Assembly (NCBI GenBank): GCA_036898135.1
Contig: CM072521.1
Coordinates: 65,950,483 to 66,014,482 of the forward strand
Length of the DNA: 64,000 bases
Source of the DNA: Oncomelania hupensis
Lineage: Eukaryota; Mollusca; Gastropoda; Littorinimorpha; Pomatiopsidae
Direction of reading: 5' to 3'
In this document: positions 40,783 through 51,011 of the stretch, one piece after another
Position numbering within the stretch: the first letter of the stretch is position 1
Layout: the number at the start of each line of letters is the position of its first letter
Notes under the pieces: generated by a model
The model's input: only the letters and a program-made list of their open reading frames with translations
The model's database searches: none
What the model was told of the DNA's origin: nothing
Position numbers and translations under genes: made by a program

Positions 40783-41705
40783 CAATACAGATGCACAGTG
40801 TATGGTGTACAGTCAGTGCTATGCACAGTGTATGGTGTATATTCAATGTTATGCACAGTGTATGGTGTACAGTCAGTGCTATGCACAGTGTATGGTGTAT
40901 ATTCAATGTTATGCACAGTGTATGGTGTACAGTCAATGCTATGTACATTGTATGGTGCATGGTCAATGCTATGCACAGTGTATGGTGTACAGTCAATGAT
41001 ATGCACAGTGTATGGTGTACAGTCAATGCTATGCACAGTGTATGGTGTACAGTCAATGCTATGCACAGTGTATGGTGTACAGTCAATGCTATGCACAGTG
41101 TATGGTGTACAGTCAATGCTATGCACAGTGTATGGTGTACAGTCAATGCTATGCACAGTGTATGGTGTACAGTCAATGCTATGCACAGTGTATGGTGTAC
41201 AGTCAATGCTAAGCACAGTGTATGGTGTACAGTCAATGCTATGCACAGTGTATGGTGTACAGTCAATGCTATGCACAGTGTATGGTGTACAGTCAATGCT
41301 ATGCACAGTGTATGGTGTACAGTCAATGCTATGCACAGTGTATGGTATACAGTCAATGCTATGCACAGTGTATGGTGTACAGTCAATGCTATGCACAGTG
41401 TATGGTGTACAGTCAATGCTATGCACAGTGTATGGTATACAGTCAATGCTATGCACAGTGTATGGTGTACAGTCAATGCTATGCACAGTGTATGGTGTAC
41501 AGTCAATGCTATGCACAGTGTATGGTATACAGTCAATGCTATGCACAGTGTATGGTATACAGTCAATGCTATGCACAGTGTATGGTGTACAGTCAATGCT
41601 ATGCACAGTGTATGGTGTATAGACAATGCTATGCACAGTGTATGGTGTACAGACAATGCTATGCACAGGGTATGATGTACAGTCAATGCTATGCACAGTG
41701 TATGG
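40783..41705. repeat. 30-bp minisatellite, about 31 copies
   Basis: TATGGTGTACAGTCAATGCT followed by ATGCACAGTG recurs with an exact 30-base period. Early copies vary (ATTCAATGTT) and scattered copies have GTATAC for GTGTAC. Since 30 is divisible by three and the unit has stop-free phases on both strands, frames of 280-333 codons exist on both strands. They are by-products of the repeat. Confidence 0.97.
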
Positions 41706-41709
41706 TCTG

Positions 41710-42520
41710 ACAGAGCTATGCAGTGAAAGTTGCGGTGTCTGTGACATCCGCTTGTCGAACCACGTAAACAGCTTTGTAGGGAGGAATGTTTATTTCATTT
41801 TAAATACAGAAGGGCTTGATCTGCAGTTTTTATTTCCCTGTTGACTTATAGTTAGTCATGTTTTTTCCCTGTTTACGTCACTTACTATGATTTCATTTTT
41901 AAACTCGTCATGTGCTGTTTACGTTATTTTTAATTTTCACAATGACTTCTTTACGCGCGACATATTTTTCTGCGTTTATGTTATTTTAACAATGACGTTC
42001 TTAATTAGTCATATAACAGTTAGCCCACATAATATTGTTTACATATTTCGGTGTGTGACAATGGCTGCTTCTATTTTGAACTCAACAGGGGTGACATTAT
42101 TACATTTTAAAATTGCCTATTTCAAACTTGAAAATCAGCTTTGGCCGACATAATTATGTTAACATCGTTTGGGGTCTGACAATGACTTCTTTTCTTTTCT
42201 TTTTTAAAGTCAGCATGCTCTGTTTAGACTACGTTGGTTTAAATCTGTAAGCTTTTATATTATATGTTTGGTAATAGTCGCCACCTGCACGCCGGGAGTG
42301 CAGCGAGGGTACAGCGGAGAGGCTTGTCTGTATTGAAGTGTATGAGACTGTGACTGGCTGAGACTGAGACTGGGACTTTATTCGTCGAGGAAATTTACAT
42401 AGAAATTCCCCCTTTCGGCTTCACAAACATAGTAAATTTAAAATGTAGAATATCTTTAATACAATGACATGTACAACAACAACAATAGTGCAACACATAA
42501 ACTATAATAAAACAACTACT
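41710..42520. other. Unassigned, with weak internal duplication
   Basis: CACATAATATTGTTTACATA...GACAATGGCTGCTTC at about 42017 and GACATAATTATGTTAACATC...GACAATGACTTCTTT at about 42147 suggest a diverged repeat of about 130 bases. No gene is recognised. Confidence 0.45.
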
Positions 42521-42521
42521 A

Positions 42522-42950
42522 TCTTATCCTATCCCGTAACTCGGAGGTTGTAGGGGCACCACAGATGATCGTTTAACCAGCATACTCCGTCTTTCCCTGT
42601 CCTCAGCAACCCTGATCGTTTCGCTCAGTGTCAAACCAGTCCATTCTCGAATGTTGTCCTCCCACCTCTTTTTTCGGTCTCCCTCTTCTTTTGCCTCCTT
42701 GCACTGTGCCTTGCAGGATGGTCTTTGCAAGACCTGATGATCTGGTGACGTGGCCATATCATCGGAGTTTCCGTTTTTTCACCACTGTGAGCAGGTCATC
42801 TTGTTGTCCAATGGCTTGTACGATGGTCTGTCGGACTTCGTCGTTGGTTATGTGTTGGGTATAGGAATTGCCCAGAAGTCTTCTGTAGCACCTCATCTCC
42901 ATGCTTTGTATTCTTCGCTGTAGAACATACTTGCGCTGGACACTCCCGCA
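42522..42950 (-). pseudogene. RTE-like LINE 3' end, minus strand
   Basis: The minus strand carries QRRIQSMEMRCYRRLLGNS, RQTIVQAIGQQDDLLTVV, a TILQGT-type segment and an arginine-rich RRG stretch, then WTGLTLSETIRVAEDRE and LVKRSSVVP. (TATCC)n at 42522-42533 is the reversed tail. One frameshift occurs at about 42757. It is 5'-truncated. Confidence 0.88.
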
Positions 42951-43074
42951 TACTCCCCGACACACCATCTCTAACCAACGCCATCGCGCACGACATTGTA
43001 CAGGCAGTAGTTCAAACGCCGTTAACGGCGTGGGTGGAGGAGAGAGGTGGCAAGAGACACTGTGCCCCTACTCC

Positions 43075-43190
43075 TTGGGATAAGAGTATAAACCGAAGTC
43101 TAGTCTGTGTACGCACGCATTCCATCGCATGGTATTTAAAGATCCTGACGCTCATGTTCCAGATGGGTGAGGGCCGGCTACACAAACACA
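43075..43190 (+). mobile_element. SINE-A middle fragment
   Basis: GATAAGAGTATAAACCGAAG, then GATCCTGACGCTCATGTTCC and GGTGAGGGCCGGCTACAC match the SINE-A body. It runs into a CA tract. Confidence 0.75.
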
Positions 43191-43213
43191 CACACACACA
43201 CGCACAAAACCGT

Positions 43214-43484
43214 GCAAAAACGCCATTGTTATGACTTTTATGAAAAGTCACATACGTTGTTTTGACATTTTAAAATATTTGTCCATTTTTTAAGCTAATC
43301 CTAACCCAAATACTAACTATAACCCTAACCCAAATCCTAAACCTAACCCTCAGCTTTAACCTAACGCTAAGCCTAACACAGCCTTAAGCCTAACGAACAC
43401 TGTTTTGACGTCAAAATAACGGGGCCGTCAAAAGAACGTAGGTAGAGTATAAAGAGTGTGTAACAATAACGGCGTTTCTACGTC
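43214..43484. mobile_element. MITE-like element with CCCTAA-rich core, copy 1
   Basis: AACGCCATTGTTATGAC at the left and GTGTAACAATAACGGCGTT at the right are inverted relatives. TAACCCTAACCC-like sequence fills the centre. CACATACGTTG near the left matches the element at 24.45 kb. Confidence 0.65.
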
Positions 43485-43499
43485 GACAAACACACATAA

Positions 43500-43745
43500 A
43501 CGTGTTTACACCGCGTTGTTATGACTTTCATGAAACGCCACAGATGTTGAGTTGACAATGGATCATATTTCGACCCATTTTAAAAGTACTTTAAAATGTT
43601 CTAACGCTAACCCTAACCCTAATCCTTACCCTGACGCAGCCCTAACCCTAACGGATCATTGGTTTGACGTCAAAATAACGAGTGCTGGCACAACCAAAGT
43701 ATGTAGATGTTCACTAGTTTGTCCAAGTAACGCCGTGTAAACAAG
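43500..43745. mobile_element. MITE-like element with CCCTAA-rich core, copy 2
   Basis: GTTTACACCGCGTTGTTATG at the left is mirrored by GTCCAAGTAACGCCGTGTAA at the right. CTAACCCTAACCCTAAT lies between. It shares GTATGTAGATG and CACTAGTTTGTCCAA with the 24.45 kb element. Confidence 0.75.
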
Positions 43746-43748
43746 TCT

Positions 43749-43780
<32 letters not shown>

Positions 43781-43800
43781 ACACACACACACACACATAT
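43746..43800. repeat. (CA)n microsatellite
   Basis: CA tract abutting the right MITE end. Confidence 0.95.
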
Positions 43801-44024
43801 CTCCAGACACATAAAGACCCACAATGCACAGTTTTCACAACAACAACAAATACTGTATTAGACACTGAGATAATCATTAGCATATGAAATGATAGCCGTC
43901 CTTCTTTTCTTTGATGTTTTACTGTGGATCCGCATTCGCAGACCCCCCCCCACATGTCAAACGCATACATAGGTAAACACGCGCGTGCACGCACACCACC
44001 CCCACTTCCAGCAAGATTGTTATC

Positions 44025-44056
44025 ACCACACACACACACAGACACACACACACACA

Positions 44057-44114
<58 letters not shown>
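44025..44114. repeat. (CA)n then (TCA)n microsatellite
   Basis: CA to 44058, then TCA units to 44114. The poly-His and poly-Ser frames are artefacts. Confidence 0.95.
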
Positions 44115-44627
44115 GCGCGTACGCCCACCACCGTCACCATTACCACTACCATCGCGATATTCACAAATCAGAGATAGCCGGACCGGGTGGAACTCAAAAT
44201 CAAATTTCTAGGAGAGGTTTTGGACGGCGCTGTACTGCAACTACTGTAATATCTATATGGAAAGCGACCCGACATCATGCAGACAGAGAGAGAGAGAGAG
44301 AGGCTGATGCATATGTGTGTGTGGGGGGGTGTGTGAGTGTGTGTGAATGCGTGTGTGTGTGTGTGTTGGCAAAGAGAGAAGGAAAAAGACAAATGAGATT
44401 GTTGACACACGTCCAATAAATAAAATGAATGTCAGTGTCCTTTGCGTACTATACATTGTATACTTTGTAACTAGGAGTTTTTGAGGCCGGTGTATTATTA
44501 TTAAACAAGTACACATCAGAGGAAACCCCAACAATACCAGTAATATAGATCAATACATACATCAATAAATAATTCACATCAGGAGTGTGTGGTGGGGAGC
44601 TAAGAGAGAGAAGGAGGGATGGGTGGG

Positions 44628-44629
<2 letters not shown>

Positions 44630-44698
<69 letters not shown>
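44630..44698. repeat. (GA)n microsatellite
   Basis: Pure GA/AG tract. Confidence 0.97.
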
Positions 44699-44703
<5 letters not shown>

Positions 44704-45042
44704 ACAGATACATAAATTAGGCAACTTCAGCTATAAATAATAATGGTGTTATGAGTGGAGGCATGTGGGTGGGGTGGGTGGGTGGGTGGGGAGGAGGAGT
44801 GTTGGGAGGGGTGAGGAGCGGACAACTGCACCACTGTTGAGCACAACGGCGGCGTTTTGTGATCCAATACATCAAAGAGTTGCTAATGGACACCTTTACG
44901 GTTTGTCCCTGTTACCTTGATTGAGCGCAAAATAATGCCTTTCGTCAAGTCAAATCCTGGGGTTCCTTATTTTATTTGAAACATTTCTTTTTACTGCAGT
45001 GTGCACTCGTTCTAGCTCCAGTGCTTTCTGCTCAAGCCTTCC

Positions 45043-45170
45043 ATGGTTCTGTTCGCTTGGAAGTGTCTTGCTGTCTTTCATGATGGGATCCGTTTGCACA
45101 TGGAGATGTGGTCCTGATTCGGCTCTTTGAAGTCCGCTGGACCCTATACACAATGGCTAACTAACTAACC
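45043..45170 (+). mobile_element. 582-bp-family retroposon 3' end
   Basis: GTGGTCCTGATTCGGCTCTT then AAGTCCGCTGGACCC is the family's terminal stem, followed by a CTAACTAACTAAC tail. Only the last part of the element is recognisable. Confidence 0.75.
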
Positions 45171-45499
45171 AACTATGTGCATTTGCGTGTAGTGCATCGC
45201 CAGGTAAGTAGGAACACTATTGTAGCTGTTTGTCACGACGGAACTTGAATGCATTGATGATTAAAGCAGGAGCACCACGTTTGGTCTGAGTTATCTCCAT
45301 GTTTGAATACGACTGAGAAAAGCACCGCGACAAGTCTTTATATATTATCTAGAGAACAATACAACTGACTACTACACGCAAGACAGAAAGAAAAGGAAAG
45401 CACGTAAAAGTACTAGAAGTTTCCAAGTTAGCCTAGTTCCAAGATAGCCTAACTAAAATAAGGACCAGTAATCAATAATATTTAATGAACAGCGCTCAG

Positions 45500-45840
45500 T
45501 CGAGGTAAAGGCAAAAGTAAAGGTGTCCCCCAAACCCTTCGTTCGTTGCGGAGAGAGGCTTTTGGGACTTCGCTTTTCTCTAGGCCAGCTTTATGAGGGC
45601 GATGCCTATGTCCTCTCTCTTGCTGTTTTACCCCCCCCCCCCCCCCCCCCCCCCCCCGGTTCTAAGCAGGAGGGATCGCGGTGCGTCGTGCGCTTGTTTC
45701 ATTCTGTTCTTGTTTTTTGTTTGGTAGTTGTCTTCAATGTGCTGTCATCCACGTAAGTACTAATCCTTCCCGACGTGGCTTAACAGTAAACATGGCTAGC
45801 GTGTGGCAAATCCACCACACTACTGCGCCGCAATTGAGGT
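45500..45840 (-). mobile_element. 5S rRNA-derived SINE, diverged
   Basis: On the minus strand, GTTAAGCCACGTCGGGAAGG, ATTAGTACTTACGTGGATGA (about 45742-45785) resembles the 5S A-box to C-box region. A GGCGCAGTAGTG tRNA-like string lies upstream. The 3' body contains the reversed GAGGGCGATGCCTATGTCC also seen at 53.7 and 59.3 kb. A C homopolymer (45631-45658) interrupts it. It is not a functional 5S gene. Confidence 0.7.
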
Positions 45841-45884
45841 AAGCTGGGACGGGCTATGGAGAGGGAGGTGTAGCAAAGACCCCC

Positions 45885-45897
45885 CCCCCCCCCCCCC
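45885..45897. repeat. Poly-C tract
   Basis: A run of about 15-18 C. The length is uncertain. Confidence 0.75.
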
Positions 45898-46285
45898 ATC
45901 TCTCCCCTACCTCCCTCCCCCAAAAAAGAATAAAATAATGAAACGACAAGAAAGGACACACACACACGTTTCTCTTCCCTCCCCCTTCCCCCCCCCTTTC
46001 ATCGAACCTCCAATGCCATTAAGGCGTACTCCCTTTTAATGTTTTATTGACCGAAGTTCTCATGTTTTGAAGAAGATTGCGGTAAAACATCAAGATATTA
46101 GGGTTCTATACCTTGCATATTTTTATGTGTTCAATGACAACATATTCGATAAATTCTATATTAATTTGGATTTTGAAAAGCTTGGCGTAGGTTTGGAATC
46201 CAGTTAGCCTGTCTGACAAGTGATGCAGGCTTGCTATGACTAACACTGATCTGTTACTCTCTGATGACTTTATCTTATATCACCC

Positions 46286-46852
46286 TGTTACACTGTAGTT
46301 ATCAACAATCGATTCAGCCCCGATGCTTGAATCTTGATGTGTGTAACTCGAATTCGTGTATCCACGCAGCCTGTTCACTCAGCAGCAAGGCAGGAGTCGT
46401 CGTATAAAGTTCTCCAACTTTATTCAGCAAACACCAAAAACAACTTACAAATTCGCTTTCCGAGAATCACTACAAAAGTCATTCCACAAGCAGACAGTGC
46501 ATTACTTATATAGCCTCTTTGCAATCGAGAACTAATTCGAACATTCCAGCATGACGCAATAACACCCAACCAAAATAAAGCTCGTCACCAGAACTATGCA
46601 CTGTCTTTAAGTCACATAATGTCACGAATCTACATGATTCGACCAGTTGTTACCCCTAAGATCCGGAAGCATAGATCCATAATAAACAAGTAATTCCAGA
46701 ACATTCTCAACAGTATCGACCGCCAAAAATTATCAACATTATACAAAGCTTCTTCCAGCAGCAGCGCAAAATCAAATCCAATACACGCTATCATTGCATG
46801 CTTTGCAAACCAAAATGATGGGATCTATCGTGAGCATCTCAATCGTAATACA
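46286..46852 (-). mobile_element. Solo LTR, same family as 8074-9478
   Basis: The segment starts TGTTACACTG, the inverse of the Gypsy LTR end, and ends GTAATACA. The minus strand carries CTGCGTGGATACACGAATTC, GCTGAATAAAGTTGG with a polyadenylation signal, a CTATATAAG TATA-like box, and ATCGATCGAAGCTTC-like remnants. It has no nested insertion, so it is the reference for the interrupted copy. The flanking pentamers (CACCC and CTCTT) do not match, so the target duplication is lost or the boundary is off. Confidence 0.85.
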
Positions 46853-47054
46853 CTCTTCATGCGCTCTACTATCGATCCCATTTTATGAGATTTTATCTCC
46901 TTGCCTTCAGGATGGGTGAAGAATGACCGACAATGTTTAGGCTGGAATTATCAAAACGCAAAAGTGACTGTAGACGTAGTAATGGTCTATCCCGTTATTA
47001 AGAGTTAATAGAGGCAGAATTTGGAGCTGTTTTGATTTCACAATGCACACCGCT

Positions 47055-47370
47055 ATATATACGCTTGCGAAACATGGACCCTCACAGCAGACCTACAAGG
47101 AAGATTACACAGCATGGAGATGAGGTACTACAGAAGACTTCTGGGCATTTCCTATACCCAGCACAGCACCAACGACGAAGTCCGACAGACCATCAAACAA
47201 GCCATTGGACAACAAGATGACCTGCTCACAGTGGTGAAAAAACGGAAACTCCGATGTTATGGCCAAGTCACCAGATCATCAAGCCTTGCAAAGATCATCC
47301 TGCATGGCACAGTACAAGGAGGCAGAAGAAGAGGTAGACCGAAAAAGAGGTGGGAGGACAACATTGTGCT
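47055..47370 (+). pseudogene. RTE-like LINE 3' fragment
   Basis: The frame gives HSMEMRYYRRLLGISYTQHS, RQTIKQAIGQQDDLL, VVKKRKLRCYGQVTRSSS and GGRRRGRPKKRWEDNI. It then breaks at 47366 before the usual WTGL motif and (GGATA)n tail. It is truncated at both ends. Confidence 0.87.
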
Positions 47371-47581
47371 TTTTCACTGGCTAATATTCTGTTTAAATGC
47401 AACGATTTTGACTTTTTACTACCAGTGGAAATGAAAAAACATTAAGATACTAAGTGATTTAACTTTTCCAGTTTGCTTAAAGATTGCAAAATTTTTAAAT
47501 GTATTAGTCTGTTGGAAGATTTGTGTAGTTTTGTTTTCTAAAATGATTATTGTATGAAGAGCAGGTGTAAATCATAGGGGT

Positions 47582-47586
<5 letters not shown>

Positions 47587-47629
<43 letters not shown>
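47587..47629. repeat. (GA)n microsatellite
   Basis: Pure GA tract. Confidence 0.96.
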
Positions 47630-47633
<4 letters not shown>

Positions 47634-47676
47634 AAAAATCAGTTGGTTTAAACAATTCAGGTTATTTCTGATGTGA

Positions 47677-47732
47677 CAAATACATAACAAATACATAACA
47701 AATACATAACAAATACATAACAGGAATACATA
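47677..47732. repeat. 11-bp tandem repeat, about 5 copies
   Basis: AAATACATAAC repeats with one GGAATACATAAC variant. Confidence 0.85.
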
Positions 47733-48129
47733 ACAAAGGCAAAGCTTAAGTAAGTGCATACCTGGACGAGTTACAATAATCTGTGTCAGTTTAGGCGGAA
47801 TAGTTACATCATTGAGATACAAATACATTGCCATCAACACAAGAACAGTAACAATGGTAAGGAAAGCATAATAATAAACAACATACAAGTGAGTTACAAA
47901 AGATACACACAAGTGTAATAACAAATAAATACAGAAACAAAATTAATGGGAAAAGGTAATGAAATAATAACAAAATAATAGCGAGAGATTCACTAGGAAG
48001 GAATTGGAGATATTAATTGAAATGTTATAGTGCAGTTCCTGAAAATCACCCCAGTTGCAGTAAGGAGTCTGAGGAAGGTAGGTGGGTACCATGGAAGTTT
48101 AGCTTGGTCTGTGTGCGGATAGGGTTATA

Positions 48130-48805
48130 GAGATTGGGAGAAAATGGTAAAAGATTCACTGGCACACTAGCTCTCACACGGCTATGAAACATAGATAGTC
48201 CAGCCACTTGTTAACAGTAAATATCACACATTTATTTCCTCTACTCTATACATAATTCTCTAAACACTCTATTAACTTAAATGTCCAAATTCACTTCGAA
48301 TAGTTCGTTCCTCGATGGGTCTATGCTGCTACTGTTCTTGACATTTGCTACTGTCTCATCATTTGGCTATTTGTTCACGTTGGCCTAATGTTGGTTTCAG
48401 GAGAGCGGACTACCGCACAGTCCTTCTAGATCAGTGTGTGTGCACGTTTACTGTGGCACTTAGCTGGATCGTTGAGGTGTGTTGATGGTGTCTCCTCCTT
48501 GGTTGCTGATTATTGGATTATCGTAGCTCAGTGCTAGATGCTCCACTGCATGCCGAATGTCAGGGTTGACTCTTAGTGGTCTATCGCTGCCTCGGACCAA
48601 CTAGCCTGCTCGTCTGCTAGTCAGCGACTTAACTTACATAGGTCAAAGCAGGCTGAACGTTGGAGGCTTGAAGCCGTAGTGCAGGGTCTAAATAGCCTCT
48701 TGTGACAATAGTTAATTATTTAAATTTGTTTATTAATATGCTTATTTTCCTATTTTCAATGTCTAAATCACTTAGGTGAATAAAAGACAATAAATGAATA
48801 ACACA
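48130..48805. other. Unassigned, possibly LTR-like on the minus strand
   Basis: TGTTAACAGTAAATATC near 48211 to CTCTTGTGACA near 48712 has TG...CA ends. On the minus strand it has a CTATTTAG box early and an AATAAA signal late, as a solo LTR would. No matching target duplication and no second copy were seen, so this is weak. Confidence 0.25.
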
Positions 48806-48811
48806 CAAACA

Positions 48812-49252
48812 GGAGGCACTGTGGTCTAATGGTAGTGCTTCGGCTTGCGGATCGGAAGGTCCCGGGTTCGAGCCCTGGCCGGGCCATTGTGTTGTGTCCT
48901 TGGGAAAGACACTTTACTCCTGTTTTCCTACTCCTTCGGATGAGAGTATAAACCGAGGTCTAGTCTGTGTCGCATACATTCCATCATAACGGACTTTAAA
49001 GATCCTGACGCTCATGTCCTAGACGGGTGAGTGCCGGTGACAAGAAAACACCCAGCATGCACCTAGGTCCTTCTCCCCCATCCCTGGCTGCCCAGGATTG
49101 TGCTCAGTTGTCCGTGCGTCAGACCATGCGCCCAAAGGCTGCGGGTGGGCGTCTCGGGCGGCTTGAGTTAGATCCTGTATCGGCCAGCGCCTTGAGCAGC
49201 TCTTGAGCTGGAAAAGCGCTATATAAGAACGATTAAATAAATAAATAAATAA
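48812..49252 (+). mobile_element. SINE-A, full-length tRNA-derived SINE
   Basis: The head has an A box (GTGGTCTAATGGTAGTGC) and a B box (GGTTCGAGCCC) 35 bases apart. A conserved body follows (TTGGGAAAGACACTTTACTC, GATCCTGACGCTCATGTCCT) and a 3' end GAAAAGCGCTATATAAGAAC with (AAAT)n. Length is about 440 bases. The 3' end presumably mimics a partner LINE. Fragments elsewhere: 1296, 30530, 43075, 55505, 57045 and 62250. Confidence 0.9.
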
Positions 49253-49255
49253 AAC

Positions 49256-49267
49256 ACACACACGCAA

Positions 49268-49298
<31 letters not shown>

Positions 49299-49300
49299 AG
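49256..49300. repeat. (CA)n microsatellite
   Basis: CA tract beside the SINE-A tail. Confidence 0.9.
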
Positions 49301-49414
49301 CTCGCGCGCACACTCACACCACACACAAACACTTGCATGCATACACAAACACACTTACGCGAGCACAAACGCTTCTTCTGTTCCTTCCCCCCCCCCCCTC
49401 CCAAACCCTCATCT

Positions 49415-49452
49415 GGGGGTGGGGGTGGGGGTGGGGGTGGGGGTGGGGGTGA
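49415..49452. repeat. (GGGGGT)n repeat
   Basis: Six to seven GGGGGT units, potentially G-quadruplex-forming. Confidence 0.9.
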
Positions 49453-49595
49453 GTGGAGTTTCCCACAAGAAAATTGAACTTGATCTACATTATTTATTTC
49501 TTCCCACCTCACCTCCTTTCAAACTCACGCCACACACACACACACACACACACACTTTTGAATCTGATATGAGAGAGGGAGATGAAATAGATTAA

Positions 49596-49698
49596 CCCAT
49601 TTGCTACCACGATCCCATATATGGGATCACGTGAATCCAATGTGCTGAGCACATTGGATTCACGTGATCCCATATATGGGGTCGTGGTAGCAAATGGG
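49596..49698. mobile_element. 103-bp piggyBac-like palindromic MITE flanked by TTAA
   Basis: TTAA at 49592-49595 and 49699-49702 bracket a near-perfect palindrome. The arms begin CCCATTTGCTACCACGA; the only mismatch is GATCCC against GACCCC; the centre is TGA (49646-49648). Each arm also holds the 18-base palindrome GATCCCATATATGGGATC (or its one-base variant). TTAA duplication and a CCC start are piggyBac traits. No coding capacity. Confidence 0.88.
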
Positions 49699-49774
49699 TT
49701 AAATTATAAAAAACACGGGTCTCTTTTGCCAAGAGAAACATTGCCTACCTGACTATGGTAATCACTCCCTCCCT

Positions 49775-49780
49775 CTCTCC

Positions 49781-49823
<43 letters not shown>
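49775..49823. repeat. (TC)n/(CCCT)n microsatellite
   Basis: CCCTCTCT units merge into TC, and CA-rich sequence follows. Confidence 0.93.
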
Positions 49824-49827
<4 letters not shown>

Positions 49828-50152
49828 CACACACACATACACACACAAACACACACACGCACATACGCATACAAACAAACACCTACTGTGTATACACACA
49901 TGTTGGTTGAGTGGTGTACTGGTGTACGTGACTGTACTGGTCACATCTAATGGCTAATCTGTACTGCGCCATTTGCTGACAAGCCATGAATTTGACATTT
50001 TAATTCATTATTTTTTTTTGAAACAACTGTCCGGAGTTTCAACGTTTTGTTTAATTACCAAGGCTAAGGCCAATGTTTTTGTATTTTATTCCGTTCACTG
50101 CTGATTCACTATAGTAATGTTTTAATATCTCTTAATTACTGACACGGTCAAT

Positions 50153-50230
<78 letters not shown>

Positions 50231-50240
50231 TAATAATAAT
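50153..50240. repeat. (AAT)n microsatellite
   Basis: Nearly pure AAT. Confidence 0.97.
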
Positions 50241-50514
50241 TGAAGAAGAAACTGAACATCAACAACAAAAAGAAGATTTAAAAAAGCACATTATTATCTG
50301 TCAACATTAATGTAGATCATATTGTTGGTTAAAAGTTTAGCACTCTTTTAACTTGAACTTTAACTGAAAATTAAGCAAGAGAAAGCTTACAGTAAAATTT
50401 AACATTTGAACGTTCGCAGTAGGTTTGATGCGTTCTTGTAAGGGTGTCATGGTTCTAAAGAGTTCATTGTGCCCCAAAACCTTCCTAAAGGTTGAGATCT
50501 AAAAGAGATTTCTC

Positions 50515-50670
50515 TAATATAGCGCACATACAAGCTCAGAGCTTCTCAAGGCGCTGGCCCGTAATATCCAGCAATCACACAATAGTTTGCTGAAGTCAGG
50601 ATTCGAACCCACGTCGCCCAAGACGCACTCACACAAGTCGTGCGCTCTGATCTATAGGGCCACATTTAAA
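50515..50670 (-). mobile_element. tRNA-derived SINE-B, minus strand
   Basis: The minus strand shows GGGTTCGAATCCTGACTT (B box) and GGGCCAGCGCCTTGAGAAGC, the same body as 31095-31260. The A-box side has CAGAGCGCACGACTTGTG. Confidence 0.78.
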
Positions 50671-51011
50671 GACCAGTTGTTCTGCTTTCTCCGTGTGTTT
50701 GAGTGAGAGGGACAAAGAGAAAGAGGGGGGAGGGGAGAGAGTGTAGATAGCGGGAGGGAAGATGATATTATTGATTTTTATTTGTTTTTGTGTATCCTTT
50801 CTTTCCCATTTAATGTTACGTTTAGTACGAATAGTACGATTGCTATCTGTGATATGACGCGGAGAGTTGAGCGTGCAGCGTTGAGCACTGAGTTGCGATT
50901 GTGCCAGCTAGTGTAATCTGTTAGTGTTTTAATTCTACTTTTACAAATATATTGTTCCGTTTGTTTTGTGTGTTGTCAAATGCATTGTTTTTGCGTGTGC
51001 ATGGTAAATTA

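Noticed and set aside
40685..41747. Long open frames of 162-333 codons on both strands
   Set aside because: They are produced by a 30-bp repeat whose length is divisible by three. No non-repeat coding sequence or domain is attached.
45631..45658. Unusual C homopolymer as a functional element
   Set aside because: Similar runs at 13096, 38204 and 45885 are of uncertain length and probably simple homopolymer expansions or sequencing effects.
48211..48712. A third solo LTR
   Set aside because: TG...CA ends and a late AATAAA are suggestive, but there is no matching target duplication and no second copy in the window.
48812..48890. Candidate tRNA gene
   Set aside because: A and B boxes are present, but the sequence continues into a SINE body found at several loci and no proper acceptor pairing is visible.
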